Part shown: positions 35,494 through 43,514 of the stretch, in pieces
Position numbering within the stretch: the first letter of the stretch is position 1
Layout: each line of letters opens with the position of its first letter
NCBI RefSeq assembly: GCF_001420605.1
Contig: NZ_LJIZ01000034.1
Span: 13,307-63,287, forward strand
Direction of reading: 5' to 3'
DNA length: 49,981 nt
Source of the DNA: Bacillus sp. FJAT-25509
GTDB taxonomy: Bacteria > Bacillota > Bacilli > Bacillales > Bacillaceae_G
Position numbers and translations under genes: made by a program
Notes under the pieces: generated by a model
What the model was told of the DNA's origin: nothing
What the model saw: the letters and a program-made list of their open reading frames with translations, nothing else
Databases searched by the model: none

Positions 35494-35640
35494 TTGAACT
35501 ACTCACCACTTAACACTTTACAGGTTGTTTGAAGTGGGAGATTCTTGGGAACTGAGCATATCATTGAGATATGAAGCAGACAACAAAAAAGCCTTTAAGC
35601 TTAAGCACACTAACCGACATTCATCTCCCACCTATTACTA
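35494..35640 (-). mobile_element. Relic right end of an IS200/IS605-type (TnpB) element, omega-RNA-like
   Basis: On the minus strand the segment ends AAGAATCTCCCACTT, about 20 nt, then AAGTGGTGAGTAGTTCAA, a layout I associate with right ends and guide-RNA scaffolds of tnpB elements: a 9-bp bulged hairpin (CTC-C-CACTT with AAGTG-G-T-GAG) and a terminal TTCAA. The upstream GTGGGAGAT (35623-35631) is exactly complementary to ATCTCCCAC (35534-35542), allowing a pseudoknot-like fold. No tnpA or tnpB reading frame is nearby. The interval 35418-35751 holds this, the hairpin at 35697-35726 and no gene. By-eye match only. Confidence 0.4.
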
Positions 35641-35696
35641 GTGTTATCACACCTTACAGAATTGAGGAAGGAGTCTTCCGTCGGATAATAATAAAA

Positions 35697-35726
35697 GGAA
35701 GCACCCGTTAATTAATACGGTGCTCC
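35697..35726 (-). terminator. Terminator after pspA-like gene
   Basis: Arms GGAGCACCGT and ACGGGTGCTTCC pair with two single-nt bulges and an 8-nt loop, followed on the minus strand by TTTTATTATT. It separates the pspA operon from the response regulator gene. Confidence 0.7.
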
Positions 35727-35751
35727 CCGATATTTCTTTTAAATCATGACC

Positions 35752-36420
35752 TTAGGCAGTTTCCACAGCATGCTGTTTTAGCTTTTGTAGTTCTTCTTCT
35801 ATTTCTTCACTCATTACATTATCTTTATATCCATTAGATAGGTTACTATGATATGCAAATTTATTTTGAGCTTGTACTTCTGCCTCCATCATAAGTATTC
35901 GATCTTCTGCACGTGCGATTCCATTTGCGATTGTTTCTGAATTAAATGAAACAGATGTTTGTTGAATTAGTTTAATTGATTTTGCTATATTTGCTCTGGA
36001 TACTAGTAATAGTCTTTTATGCAGATACTCATTATATTTACCTTTCAGTTCATCTAATTTTTCATATAGTGACTGAGTTTGATTTTGAATTGTATTAAGC
36101 TGCTCTGTATAGAGGCTCAATTGTTTTTCATGAACAAGTTTTTCCTGTATAGCCAGTTTTGCAATGGAATCTTCTCCATTTTCAACTGCTAGCTTAGCTT
36201 GTCCACTTCTTTTGTTTACCAGTCCTTCTGTCTCCAAGATCAATGCTTTTTGCTTATTCTCTAGATAGATTTGACGAGAGAGTGCTTCCTGACCTTTCAA
36301 AAGATCTTCTTCCATTTCTCTAATATATTGATTCAACATTGAAATTGGATCTTCTAAACCATCCAGTGCTCCATTCACTTTAGCCAACGATATTGATTTC
36401 ATTCTTTTAAAAATGCCCAT
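35752..36420 (-). CDS. PspA/IM30 (LiaH-like) membrane stress protein
   Basis: A 222-residue all-helical coiled-coil protein. It opens MGIFKRMKSISLAKVNGALDG with ...EDPISMLNQYIREMEEDL, the PspA signature, and continues in long heptad-like helices. PspA/LiaH proteins are ESCRT-III relatives that assemble on damaged membrane and stop leakage. ATG at 36420 has AAGGAGAA 8 nt upstream. It starts 1 nt after the stop of the upstream two-helix membrane protein, its likely anchor, like LiaI-LiaH, and a two-component system follows. Confidence 0.92.
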   Translation of the reverse strand: MGIFKRMKSISLAKVNGALDGLEDPISMLNQYIREMEEDLLKGQEALSRQIYLENKQKALILETEGLVNKRSGQAKLAVENGEDSIAKLAIQEKLVHEKQLSLYTEQLNTIQNQTQSLYEKLDELKGKYNEYLHKRLLLVSRANIAKSIKLIQQTSVSFNSETIANGIARAEDRILMMEAEVQAQNKFAYHSNLSNGYKDNVMSEEIEEELQKLKQHAVETA

Positions 36421-36421
36421 T

Positions 36422-36835
36422 TTATTTATTCTCCTTTTTTGATAGTAGATTTTTTTCCCATTTATCCAATAAATCTGCGTTTGTTCTGTTTACAGGTGTG
36501 TTAAAACTAGTTGTATCTAATGAAATTTGATTAACCGGGCTAGCTTGTCCCTTTTTAACTAACTTTTTAAAGATAAAAGTCACAACCGCAAATGCGATTA
36601 AAAGGAATAATACTAAACCAATCCAAGAAAAATCATGAAAATGGTGTGGACCATGCATCATCTGATGTGACCTAAATTCGTTTCGACCGTCTCGATCCAT
36701 GAACATGGAATGTTGATAATCAGCAAAACGTCTTTCATGAAAACCACCTAGAAATCTAAGAAAAAACTGTACCCCTAAAACAAAAACTGCTGTTATAGAG
36801 ACCCATGTAAATATTCTCTTTACTCTTTTATTCAT
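36422..36835 (-). CDS. Two-helix membrane protein, likely PspA anchor (LiaI-like role)
   Basis: A 137-residue protein with hydrophobic helices at about 9-30 and 70-92 and a His/Met/Arg-rich loop between (HQMMHGPHHFHDF and nearby) that would face outside. The C-terminal 45 residues are cytoplasmic and end in EKNLLSKKENK. Placed directly before the pspA gene, it recalls LiaI, which places LiaH at the membrane, though no sequence match to LiaI is claimed. The His/Met cluster could bind metal. ATG at 36835 with an upstream GGAGGG. Confidence 0.7.
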   Translation of the reverse strand: MNKRVKRIFTWVSITAVFVLGVQFFLRFLGGFHERRFADYQHSMFMDRDGRNEFRSHQMMHGPHHFHDFSWIGLVLFLLIAFAVVTFIFKKLVKKGQASPVNQISLDTTSFNTPVNRTNADLLDKWEKNLLSKKENK

Positions 36836-36930
36836 GTTATTTCCCTCCTCTCATTTCTTAATAAATTGAATTCTAATAGAGGATGGTGAAATTATGGTGA
36901 AAACAAAAAATTAATTTTGTTCATCAAAAA

Positions 36931-36965
36931 AAGATAGGTAACAGGTTTTCATCTGCTTTCCTATC
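36931..36965 (-). terminator. Terminator after the germination operon
   Basis: A 7-bp stem AGATAGG/CCTATCT with inner CAG/CTG pairing is followed on the minus strand by T7. It ends the gerA-gerB-gerC transcript. Confidence 0.8.
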
Positions 36966-36993
36966 TCTTTTTACGTATATTTATTTATAGGCC

Positions 36994-38250
36994 TCAATTA
37001 ATTAATCCGGTCCCTTTAATTTTCACTTCAGACTTAATCTTAAATGCTAGGTTAGCGTATTTTTTGTTCCATAATGATAAATTTCTATTCTCACTATGCC
37101 TAGATAAGTATCTTAAACCAAAACCAATTGGATCAATGTCTTTTTCTTTTATTTTATTAAGTAAAGCTTTCGTCTCTGCATTAATTTTATCTTCCATATG
37201 CTTACTCAATTCTGATATGTCACTTTCTTTAATCGTATCAAGGTCATCAATCTTTTCTTCTATAACCGCTCTCACCTTAATCGTATAATAAGCAACTATA
37301 TTTTTATTTTGATGTTTTAGTTTGTAATTTGCCTTACCTTTTTCTAAATTCATTACAAACATAACTTTCTTGTTTTTGACCTTTAAGCTTTCATCGTAGA
37401 TTCCAGTTGTTAAAAGGCGATAGGTTTCTGATTCACTTGGACTGAGTTCCATAATCATTTTACTCTTATCAAATAATGCGATTCGATCTACTAATAAATC
37501 TTTTTTATTTGATTCAATTATAGGCATGACGATATCTATACCGTCTTCTGTTTCTCTCCTATATGCGTCGAATAGACAAACTTGATCTATGTATGGCGAT
37601 TCGGTTCTACTAAAATCAAAATATGATTTCAAAACACCGCCTGATACTTGTTCTTGTATCGGTTTAAAATTAAGCACTTCAAATGCATTAGGTTTACCAA
37701 CACTTAAATAAGAAGTCATTTGAATATCTGGTCTTCTTACAAAAAACTCCAATAACGGCTGTATATTACTTTTGGCTAATTTTTCTCCAATTACAATCGT
37801 ACTACTATGTCCATATACTAATTCTTTATCAATCTGTGACTTCATTATGTTAAGAGCTTCTGACACCGAGTCAGTATTTGCTGTAAGAATAAGAAATTCT
37901 GATTTCGGTATTTTCGGATCTCCATTAGGAATTGCTACTTTAATCATCACTTTATATTTTTTATCAGGCTTCTCTGATTGATCAATTCCAATAGAAGTTA
38001 CGAATGCTCTCTTATCAATATCTTTAAAGGTGCATCCAGATAATAGGAGCATTGCACCAATCACTAAAAAACTAAGACTTAAATAACGTGCTTTTTTTTT
38101 ATTGACGCATACAATAACGAAATGATTAATAAGAAATTTGAGAAGGCATTTAAATTGAAAAACATAGTAAAATATTTTACTAAGTCTGTTTCTCTTATCA
38201 GTAGTTGAATAACTGTGGTTGCACAAATAAAGAAGGAAATTAATATCCAT
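36994..38250 (-). CDS. Spore germination lipoprotein, Ger(x)C family
   Basis: The mature part (about 345 residues after lipobox LSGC, cysteine at residue 73 of this reading) is a GerAC-type lipoprotein: FKDIDKRAFVTSIGID, EFLILTANTDSVSEAL, DPIGFGLRYLS. It sits with GerA and GerB subunits in the spore inner membrane. The 5' end is odd: ATG at 38250 has GGAGGAA 7 nt upstream but overlaps gerB by 172 nt out of frame and puts 50 residues before the expected signal (KKKARYLSLSFL). No ATG, GTG or TTG lies at the expected place, where an A9 tract (38092-38100) occurs. A frameshift, slippage or sequencing error there is possible. Confidence 0.85.
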   Translation of the reverse strand: MDINFLLYLCNHSYSTTDKRNRLSKIFYYVFQFKCLLKFLINHFVIVCVNKKKARYLSLSFLVIGAMLLLSGCTFKDIDKRAFVTSIGIDQSEKPDKKYKVMIKVAIPNGDPKIPKSEFLILTANTDSVSEALNIMKSQIDKELVYGHSSTIVIGEKLAKSNIQPLLEFFVRRPDIQMTSYLSVGKPNAFEVLNFKPIQEQVSGGVLKSYFDFSRTESPYIDQVCLFDAYRRETEDGIDIVMPIIESNKKDLLVDRIALFDKSKMIMELSPSESETYRLLTTGIYDESLKVKNKKVMFVMNLEKGKANYKLKHQNKNIVAYYTIKVRAVIEEKIDDLDTIKESDISELSKHMEDKINAETKALLNKIKEKDIDPIGFGLRYLSRHSENRNLSLWNKKYANLAFKIKSEVKIKGTGLIN

Positions 38251-39164
38251 TTATAAGTTCCTCCATAGCTTAAATTGAGTGTTTTAAAAAGCTCTAATGA
38301 AGTATGCCAGCTAAGTATAATGTATATTAATGAGATGACGATTTGGCCAAATAGTACAATATAAATAACTCTCTCTACAATCAAATAGTCGAAATGCATA
38401 CTATCAACCGTCGTTAACCAAACAAATACTTCTTTTCTAACACCCTTTATGCCTAAGTATCCAATTGGAATTAAATAATTGCTACTGATTATAAACATCC
38501 CACATAGAAAGATCCAGAGAAGAAATTTTTTGTTTATAAAATTTAAATTTACTTTTTCATTAAAAATAATTAAATTAGAGAAGCCCGTAAAGACAAATAG
38601 AGCAGCAGTGAACGCACTGATTTTCGGTAAATGTTTAAAATAGTTAACAGATTGGTATAGGGAATCAACTATAACAAAACGATCAGTCAAAAATCTTATG
38701 AGGACAAATAAAACAATTGGAATATGAAGTATGACGAGTATTTCTGTAACATATAACAATGATTCAGTATTTAGTAAAATCGCAAAAATTATGACTAAGA
38801 GAAATACAATATAAGTTATTAAGATAGGGGTATTTGGATTGATAAAAATATTTACAACGTGAATTAATGCAATAATAAATAAAGCACCCGTCAAATACCA
38901 AAAAATTAAGTTATATATTATGTAGCATTTTCGACACCAGTCAGGTACTACATTTTTTATGATTTGACTAATATTTTGTTCAGGAAATCTTCTAAATAAA
39001 TTTTGTAAAATATAAATAAAAAAGCCACCTACTATAATGGCCAAGCCAATACTTGTGATACTTCCATTTAAACTATTCCTATACAATATTTGTGGCCCGA
39101 ATGCAGTTATGCTAATAACCGTATTTAAATAAAATAGGTATGTAATATATCTTTTCCCTAGCAA
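38079..39164 (-). CDS. Spore germination permease, GerB family
   Basis: A roughly 361-residue APC-type membrane protein with about ten helices, e.g. YLFYLNTVISITAFGPQIL and FTAALFVFTGFSNLIIFNE. GerB subunits bind the germinant. TTG at 39164 is favoured because GGGGTG is 6 nt upstream; the GTG at 39173 lies in that site. It begins 17 nt after the stop of the gerA gene. The end runs through ATA AAA AAA AAG, a dnaX-like slippery sequence, inside the overlap with gerC. Confidence 0.88.
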   Translation of the reverse strand: MLGKRYITYLFYLNTVISITAFGPQILYRNSLNGSITSIGLAIIVGGFFIYILQNLFRRFPEQNISQIIKNVVPDWCRKCYIIYNLIFWYLTGALFIIALIHVVNIFINPNTPILITYIVFLLVIIFAILLNTESLLYVTEILVILHIPIVLFVLIRFLTDRFVIVDSLYQSVNYFKHLPKISAFTAALFVFTGFSNLIIFNEKVNLNFINKKFLLWIFLCGMFIISSNYLIPIGYLGIKGVRKEVFVWLTTVDSMHFDYLIVERVIYIVLFGQIVISLIYIILSWHTSLELFKTLNLSYGGTYKWILISFFICATTVIQLLIRETDLVKYFTMFFNLNAFSNFLLIISLLYASIKKKHVI

Positions 39165-39181
39165 AAAATACACCCCATTAT

Positions 39182-40471
39182 TTAATTTTTATTAAAAAGA
39201 GTCAGATATGGTTTTCCTAAGCTTCTTAAATTACATAAATGACAAAGAATAGCTAGCGTCCCTACTATAACTCCGATCATCCCAAACAATGAGGCAAATA
39301 GTATAATCGGGTATCGAACAATTCTAATTGCTTGATGCATCGCATTAATTGGAATACTAAATAAAGAGATGGCAACTAATGAAACAACGATAATCATGAT
39401 GTCTGCTACTAGACCTGCTTGTGATGCAGTTTGTCCTAAAATTAATCCCCCTACAGTAGTAGCTGTCGAACTAATTGATTTAGGAAGTCTCAAACTTGCT
39501 TCTATTAAAAATTCTGCCATTAACATTAGAAAAAGAATTTCTATATAAGAAGGAAACGGTACTGACATTCTACTTCCGGCAACAAGTAAAGCGAATTGGA
39601 CTTGTAAAACTTCTGGAGAATAGGAAATAACTGCGACATAAATAGCTGGTAAAAACACTGTAATCATTAAAGCTATATAACGGATTGAAAGAAAAAACTT
39701 TGACACTACCGTTAGTTCCACTGTATCATCCATCGATTTAAAAAAATCGGAAAAAGTCGCAGGACCAATTAGCGCCCATGGCGTTCCCTCAACAAGTAAA
39801 ATTATTTTTCCAGTTGATAGATTAAATACCACTCGATCTGGCCGTTCAGTCGTTAGAAAAAGAGGAAATAAACTCCACTTATTATTCATTAGTAATTTTT
39901 GAAGTTGACCGCAGGATTGCATTACATCAATATTTATGCTCTTAACTTTTTCAATGAGATGATTGTATACATTACTATCTATTAAGTTCTCATCATATAA
40001 CACAAGTACTTTTGTTTTTGATAGATTTCCTACAATGTAGTTTTCAACCTTTAAAGTACTCTTTCTATACCGATTGCGAATCAAGTTTAAAGATACATCA
40101 ATTTTTTCATTTAATCCGTCCTTTGGTCCTTGTAGAACATTTTCTTCGGTTGACACTCCAACAGAACTTGCACTAAATTCGCTAATCGTAATTGAGTAGT
40201 TTATTTCATCTAAATTTATAATAATATTACCGTTTAGAATCTTTTCAATCATGACTGATTCTTCTGAAACGATCTCCCAATCACTTAATGTTTTAAGATA
40301 GTTTTTATATAAAACAAACGATTCAAATTCATAAAAAGGTGTAATAAGAAGTTCAGTAATTTTATTCCCATCACATACTGAATTTAAATAGAAAAGAGTG
40401 ATCGTTTTATTTAATTTTTTTAGGCTACGTTTTTGAAAATCAATATTATCTTGAATTGATTTAAACTTCAT
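39182..40471 (-). CDS. Spore germination protein, GerA family
   Basis: A 429-residue protein: a hydrophilic N-terminal domain (about 1-230, including ILVLYD-like and GQLQKLL segments), then membrane helices with the family core VFNLSTGKIILLVEGTPWALIGPATF, SYIEILFLMLMAEFLIEASLRLP and GLILGQTASQAGLV. GerA subunits oligomerise as nutrient-gated ion channels in the spore inner membrane. ATG at 40471 has GAGAGG 8 nt upstream; ATG at 40477 and a longer reading are less likely. First gene of gerA-gerB-gerC; forespore sigma-G control is expected but no promoter was assigned. Confidence 0.93.
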   Translation of the reverse strand: MKFKSIQDNIDFQKRSLKKLNKTITLFYLNSVCDGNKITELLITPFYEFESFVLYKNYLKTLSDWEIVSEESVMIEKILNGNIIINLDEINYSITISEFSASSVGVSTEENVLQGPKDGLNEKIDVSLNLIRNRYRKSTLKVENYIVGNLSKTKVLVLYDENLIDSNVYNHLIEKVKSINIDVMQSCGQLQKLLMNNKWSLFPLFLTTERPDRVVFNLSTGKIILLVEGTPWALIGPATFSDFFKSMDDTVELTVVSKFFLSIRYIALMITVFLPAIYVAVISYSPEVLQVQFALLVAGSRMSVPFPSYIEILFLMLMAEFLIEASLRLPKSISSTATTVGGLILGQTASQAGLVADIMIIVVSLVAISLFSIPINAMHQAIRIVRYPIILFASLFGMIGVIVGTLAILCHLCNLRSLGKPYLTLFNKN

Positions 40472-40657
40472 ATACATCACCTCTCTACTAATTTGTACGA
40501 ATATCATGTGGATATTCGTAAATAATTTGCATTAAGTAAAACTATGTATGGAAATCAAATTTATAAATATCATCATTTGGTCAGATAACGGAACTATGTT
40601 TAGCATAAGAATGTCAGATTTAAGAAGATAAATGAAGCGAATAAGAATGCAACAAAA

Positions 40658-40689
40658 AAGAGGCTACTGTAAATTTTTAGTAGCCTCTT
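40658..40689 (-). terminator. Terminator after micro-ORF A
   Basis: An 11-bp stem AAGAGGCTACT/AGTAGCCTCTT with a 10-nt loop is followed on the minus strand by TTTTTTGTTG. It starts 7 nt after the micro-ORF stop. Confidence 0.9.
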
Positions 40690-40695
40690 TTGTTA

Positions 40696-40803
40696 TTAAA
40701 ATTCAACCTGATTTGGTTTTTTTATTACAACACGCTCATCATCTTCACTAACATGAAAGTCATCTTTTGTTGGAATGAAGTTTTCATCGTAAATTTTTAT
40801 CAT
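40696..40803 (-). CDS. Micro-ORF A: 35-residue acidic protein, paralogue of micro-ORF B
   Basis: Starts MIKIYDENFI and continues PTKDDFHVSEDDERVVIKKP. ATG at 40803 has GCAGGAG about 9 nt upstream. It shares PTKDDFHVSE, DERVVI and a KP near the end with the ORF at 41007-41108, and the leader GAGCAGG also matches, which points to tandem duplication with selection on the protein. It has its own terminator at 40658-40689. No signal peptide or membrane helix. Function and family are unknown; the gene lies between glmS and a germination operon. Confidence 0.7.
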   Translation of the reverse strand: MIKIYDENFIPTKDDFHVSEDDERVVIKKPNQVEF

Positions 40804-40960
40804 CGTTTTCACTCCTGCTCATTATTTAATAGCAAATTTTTTCCATATCCTTAAGTTGGCTTGATTAGAATAGGTTTATTCTTAGTTTTTGAAAATTTTT
40901 GCTATGGCTAACTTCAGAAGTGGAGAAGATTGGATGTGTCGTCAAGTTCAAATAAAAAAA

Positions 40961-40986
40961 GGACTAATGGTCAGCACCACTAGTCC
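40961..40986 (-). terminator. Terminator after micro-ORF B
   Basis: A 6-bp stem GGACTA/TAGTCC, extended by inner TGGT/ACCA pairing, is followed on the minus strand by T7. It isolates micro-ORF B from micro-ORF A. Confidence 0.85.
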
Positions 40987-41006
40987 CCTGTATTTTATAT
41001 TTAAAG

Positions 41007-41108
41007 TTATTTAATTGGTTTTCTTATTACAACACGCTCATCAACTTCACTAACGTGAAAGTCGTCTTTTGTAGGAATGATATTTTCATCGTTAAACTTG
41101 ATCATCAT
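41007..41108 (-). CDS. Micro-ORF B: 33-residue acidic protein, paralogue of micro-ORF A
   Basis: Starts MMIKFNDENI and continues IPTKDDFHVSEVDERVVIRK. Two adjacent ATGs at 41108 and 41105 follow GGGAG by 6 and 9 nt. About three quarters of aligned residues match micro-ORF A, with many differences at third codon positions. It lies 68 nt downstream of glmS with no obvious terminator between, so it could be read from the glmS transcript or from its own promoter. Function unknown. Confidence 0.7.
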   Translation of the reverse strand: MMIKFNDENIIPTKDDFHVSEVDERVVIRKPIK

Positions 41109-41176
41109 TTTACACTCCCTGCTCAGTTTTTATGTTCAAATCTGTTTTTTAATAAACTTTAAGATTACTAATTTGA

Positions 41177-42979
41177 TTATTCAACTGTAACTGATTTTGC
41201 AAGATTACGTGGTTTATCAACATCACAACCACGATGTAATGCAGCATAGTAAGAGATTAATTGTAATGGTACGACTGAAAGGATTGGAGATAATTCTTCT
41301 TGTACTTTAGGTAAAATGAAGCGATCGCCTTCCATATTTAATCCTTCCATTGAAATGATACAAGGGTTAGCACCACGAGCAACAACCTCTTTTACATTTC
41401 CACGAATGTTTAAGTTTACTGATTCTTGTGTTGCTAATGCGAAGATTGGAGTTCCTTCTTCGATTAGAGCAATTGTACCGTGTTTTAACTCTCCACCAGC
41501 AAATCCTTCTGCTTGGATGTAAGAAATTTCTTTTAGTTTTAATGCGCCTTCTAAGCAAACGAAGTAATCTACGTTACGACCAATGAAGAATGCATTACGA
41601 GTTGTAGCTAAATATTCTGTAGCAATTTTTTCAAACTCTTCTTTTTGGTTTGTAATTGATTCCATTGCATTTGCTACAATTCCAAGTTCTTTAACTAGGT
41701 TAAAGTTAACCGTTTTTCCTTTTTCTTTCGCAAGAGCATTTGCAACAATAGCAAGTACTGCTAATTGTGCAGTATAAGCTTTCGTTGATGCAACAGCGAT
41801 TTCAGGACCTGCGTGTAAAGGAAGAGTGAAATCAGCCTCACGTGATAATGTTGATCCTGGAACGTTTGTAAGTGTAATTGCTTTATGACCTAATTTATTT
41901 GTTTGTACTAGACATGCTCTACTATCAGCAGTTTCACCGCTTTGTGAAATATAAATGAATAATGGTTTTTCTGAAAGCAGTGGCATATTGTAAGAGAATT
42001 CACTTGCAACATGTACTTCTACAGGCACTCCAGCCATTTTTTCAATAAATTGCTTTCCAACCAGTCCAGCATGATAACTAGTTCCACAAGCAACAATATA
42101 TAATCTATCAGCTTCTGCTAAAGCCGCTTTAATTTCTGAGTTAATTACAAGCTCACCGTTTTCATCTTGGTACTTTTGGATAATATTACGGATTACTAAT
42201 GGTTGCTCATCTGTTTCTTTTAACATGAAATGAGGGTAAGTTCCTTTTTCGATATCACTAGCATCAATTTCTGCAGTATATGGAGAACGTTCTTTAACAT
42301 TTCCGTTAAGATCCATTAATTGAACCTGATCTTTAGTAAGTATAATTACCTCTTTATCCATTAATTCAATAAATTGATCAGTGATTTGTAACATTGCCAT
42401 CGCATCAGATGCAATAACATTAAATTCTTCTCCAACACCAACTAGTAATGGACTTTTGTTTTTTGCTACATAAATCACATCATCGTTTTGTTTATCTAAT
42501 AATGCAATTGCATATGAACCTTTAAGAAGCTTAAGTGTTTCTCTAAAAGCATCAAGAACTGATAAACCTTTTTTAATATGAAGCTCTACTAACTGAACAA
42601 TTACTTCAGTATCTGTATCACTTGTAAATTCAATATCATTTAAATAATCGTTTTTTAATTGTACATCGTTCTCGATAACGCCGTTATGAACAAGTGTAAA
42701 ACGTTCAGTAGAGCTTTGGTGAGGATGCGCATTACGTTTACTTGGAGCACCATGTGTTGCCCATCTTGTGTGACCAATTCCAACGTTTCCGTCCGTTTTT
42801 GTAGGGATTGATTTACGTAATACTGCAATTCTACCTTTTTCTTTATAAACTTCTACACCATTATCAGTTAAAAGAGATATCCCAGCAGAATCGTATCCAC
42901 GATACTCTAACTTCTCTAAACCTTTTAATAAAATTTCTTTCGCATTATCATTTCCAATATATCCAACGATTCCACACAT
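41177..42979 (-). CDS. glmS: Glutamine--fructose-6-phosphate aminotransferase
   Basis: A 600-residue enzyme making glucosamine-6-phosphate. C2 in MCGIVGYIG is the glutaminase nucleophile; [18 protein letters not shown] and [10 protein letters not shown] belong to the same domain. Two SIS isomerase domains follow ([18 protein letters not shown]; then [30 protein letters not shown]). The N-terminal Met must be removed to expose C2, so the start at 42979 is fixed even though the sequence before it, GCAATAGTTATT, has no Shine-Dalgarno site. Expression is controlled by the glmS ribozyme upstream. It takes its place after glmM, whose product pathway it feeds. Confidence 0.97.
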   Translation of the reverse strand: MCGIVGYIGNDNAKEILLKGLEKLEYRGYDSAGISLLTDNGVEVYKEKGRIAVLRKSIPTKTDGNVGIGHTRWATHGAPSKRNAHPHQSSTERFTLVHNGVIENDVQLKNDYLNDIEFTSDTDTEVIVQLVELHIKKGLSVLDAFRETLKLLKGSYAIALLDKQNDDVIYVAKNKSPLLVGVGEEFNVIASDAMAMLQITDQFIELMDKEVIILTKDQVQLMDLNGNVKERSPYTAEIDASDIEKGTYPHFMLKETDEQPLVIRNIIQKYQDENGELVINSEIKAALAEADRLYIVACGTSYHAGLVGKQFIEKMAGVPVEVHVASEFSYNMPLLSEKPLFIYISQSGETADSRACLVQTNKLGHKAITLTNVPGSTLSREADFTLPLHAGPEIAVASTKAYTAQLAVLAIVANALAKEKGKTVNFNLVKELGIVANAMESITNQKEEFEKIATEYLATTRNAFFIGRNVDYFVCLEGALKLKEISYIQAEGFAGGELKHGTIALIEEGTPIFALATQESVNLNIRGNVKEVVARGANPCIISMEGLNMEGDRFILPKVQEELSPILSVVPLQLISYYAALHRGCDVDKPRNLAKSVTVE

Positions 42980-43179
42980 AATAACTATTGCTTAGTAAGT
43001 CCTAAAACAAGACATACAAAAATGTATAGGAATGGAACGCTGTTTTCCTAACCGTTTAACTATTTAATTTTCTATTCCCTCGTCATGTTTAATAATGGTA
43101 GAGGACTTACAAGCAATATCCACCTACCTTTCATATTCCGCTCATTAGCGAGTTCATTTTTTTGTTTTAAACGGTGTAT

Positions 43180-43330
43180 CAGATTATTTACGTTTGTGCA
43201 CACAGTCACCTATGTGTTTTACATAAATAATTTCGGTTGTGATACAGCAACCGGGAGTCATCCGCCGAAACTTCGATAAAACTCCACCTCGTCAACTACA
43301 CATTCTCGTCTAGTGTAGTTCTGGCGCTTT
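43180..43330 (-). ncRNA. glmS ribozyme (glucosamine-6-phosphate-activated)
   Basis: The minus strand shows the self-cleaving core: AGCGCCAGAACT at the 5' end, GACGAGGTGGAGTTTATCGA-like sequence, TTTCGGCGGATGACTCCCGG, CACAACCG, and AGGTGACTGTGTGCACAAACG. Cleavage is expected just 5' of GCGCC (between 43328 and 43327). Glucosamine-6-phosphate is the cofactor, so product shuts off glmS. About 200 nt of leader remain between the ribozyme and the glmS start. The right-hand limit is approximate. Confidence 0.95.
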
Positions 43331-43383
43331 TTTAATACTTTTTTATTTCTATACTCCTTCCCCGTTAGGAAAACAATAAAACA

Positions 43384-43413
43384 ACTATACTATACCGTGT
43401 TAAAAATGGTCAA
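43384..43413 (-). promoter_or_regulatory. Sigma-A promoter of glmS
   Basis: TTGACC (43408-43413) and TATAGT (43384-43389) are spaced 18 nt on the minus strand. The start would fall near 43377, about 50 nt ahead of the ribozyme cleavage site. Confidence 0.6.
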
Positions 43414-43459
43414 CAAAAATATGTTGAAAAAAAGTTATAGAATAGCTGTATATAATAAA

Positions 43460-43501
43460 AATATGCATAGACTTACACAAAAGTGCTCATCAATGCATAT
43501 T
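43460..43501 (-). terminator. Terminator after glmM
   Basis: Stem AATATGCAT/ATGCATATT with a 24-nt loop that can itself pair (CAC/GTG), followed on the minus strand by TTTATTATA. It separates the cdaA-cdaR-glmM operon from the glmS promoter. Confidence 0.65.
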
Positions 43502-43514
43502 TTTTAAATTTATA

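Noticed and set aside
32760-36835. Possible defence or phage island in the accessory zone
   Set aside because: All genes resolve to metabolic, regulatory or stress families; no integrase, restriction, toxin-effector or phage gene was found.
43460-43501. Possible second riboswitch after glmM
   Set aside because: Only a stem with a large loop followed by T residues; it fits a terminator and lacks any aptamer core.
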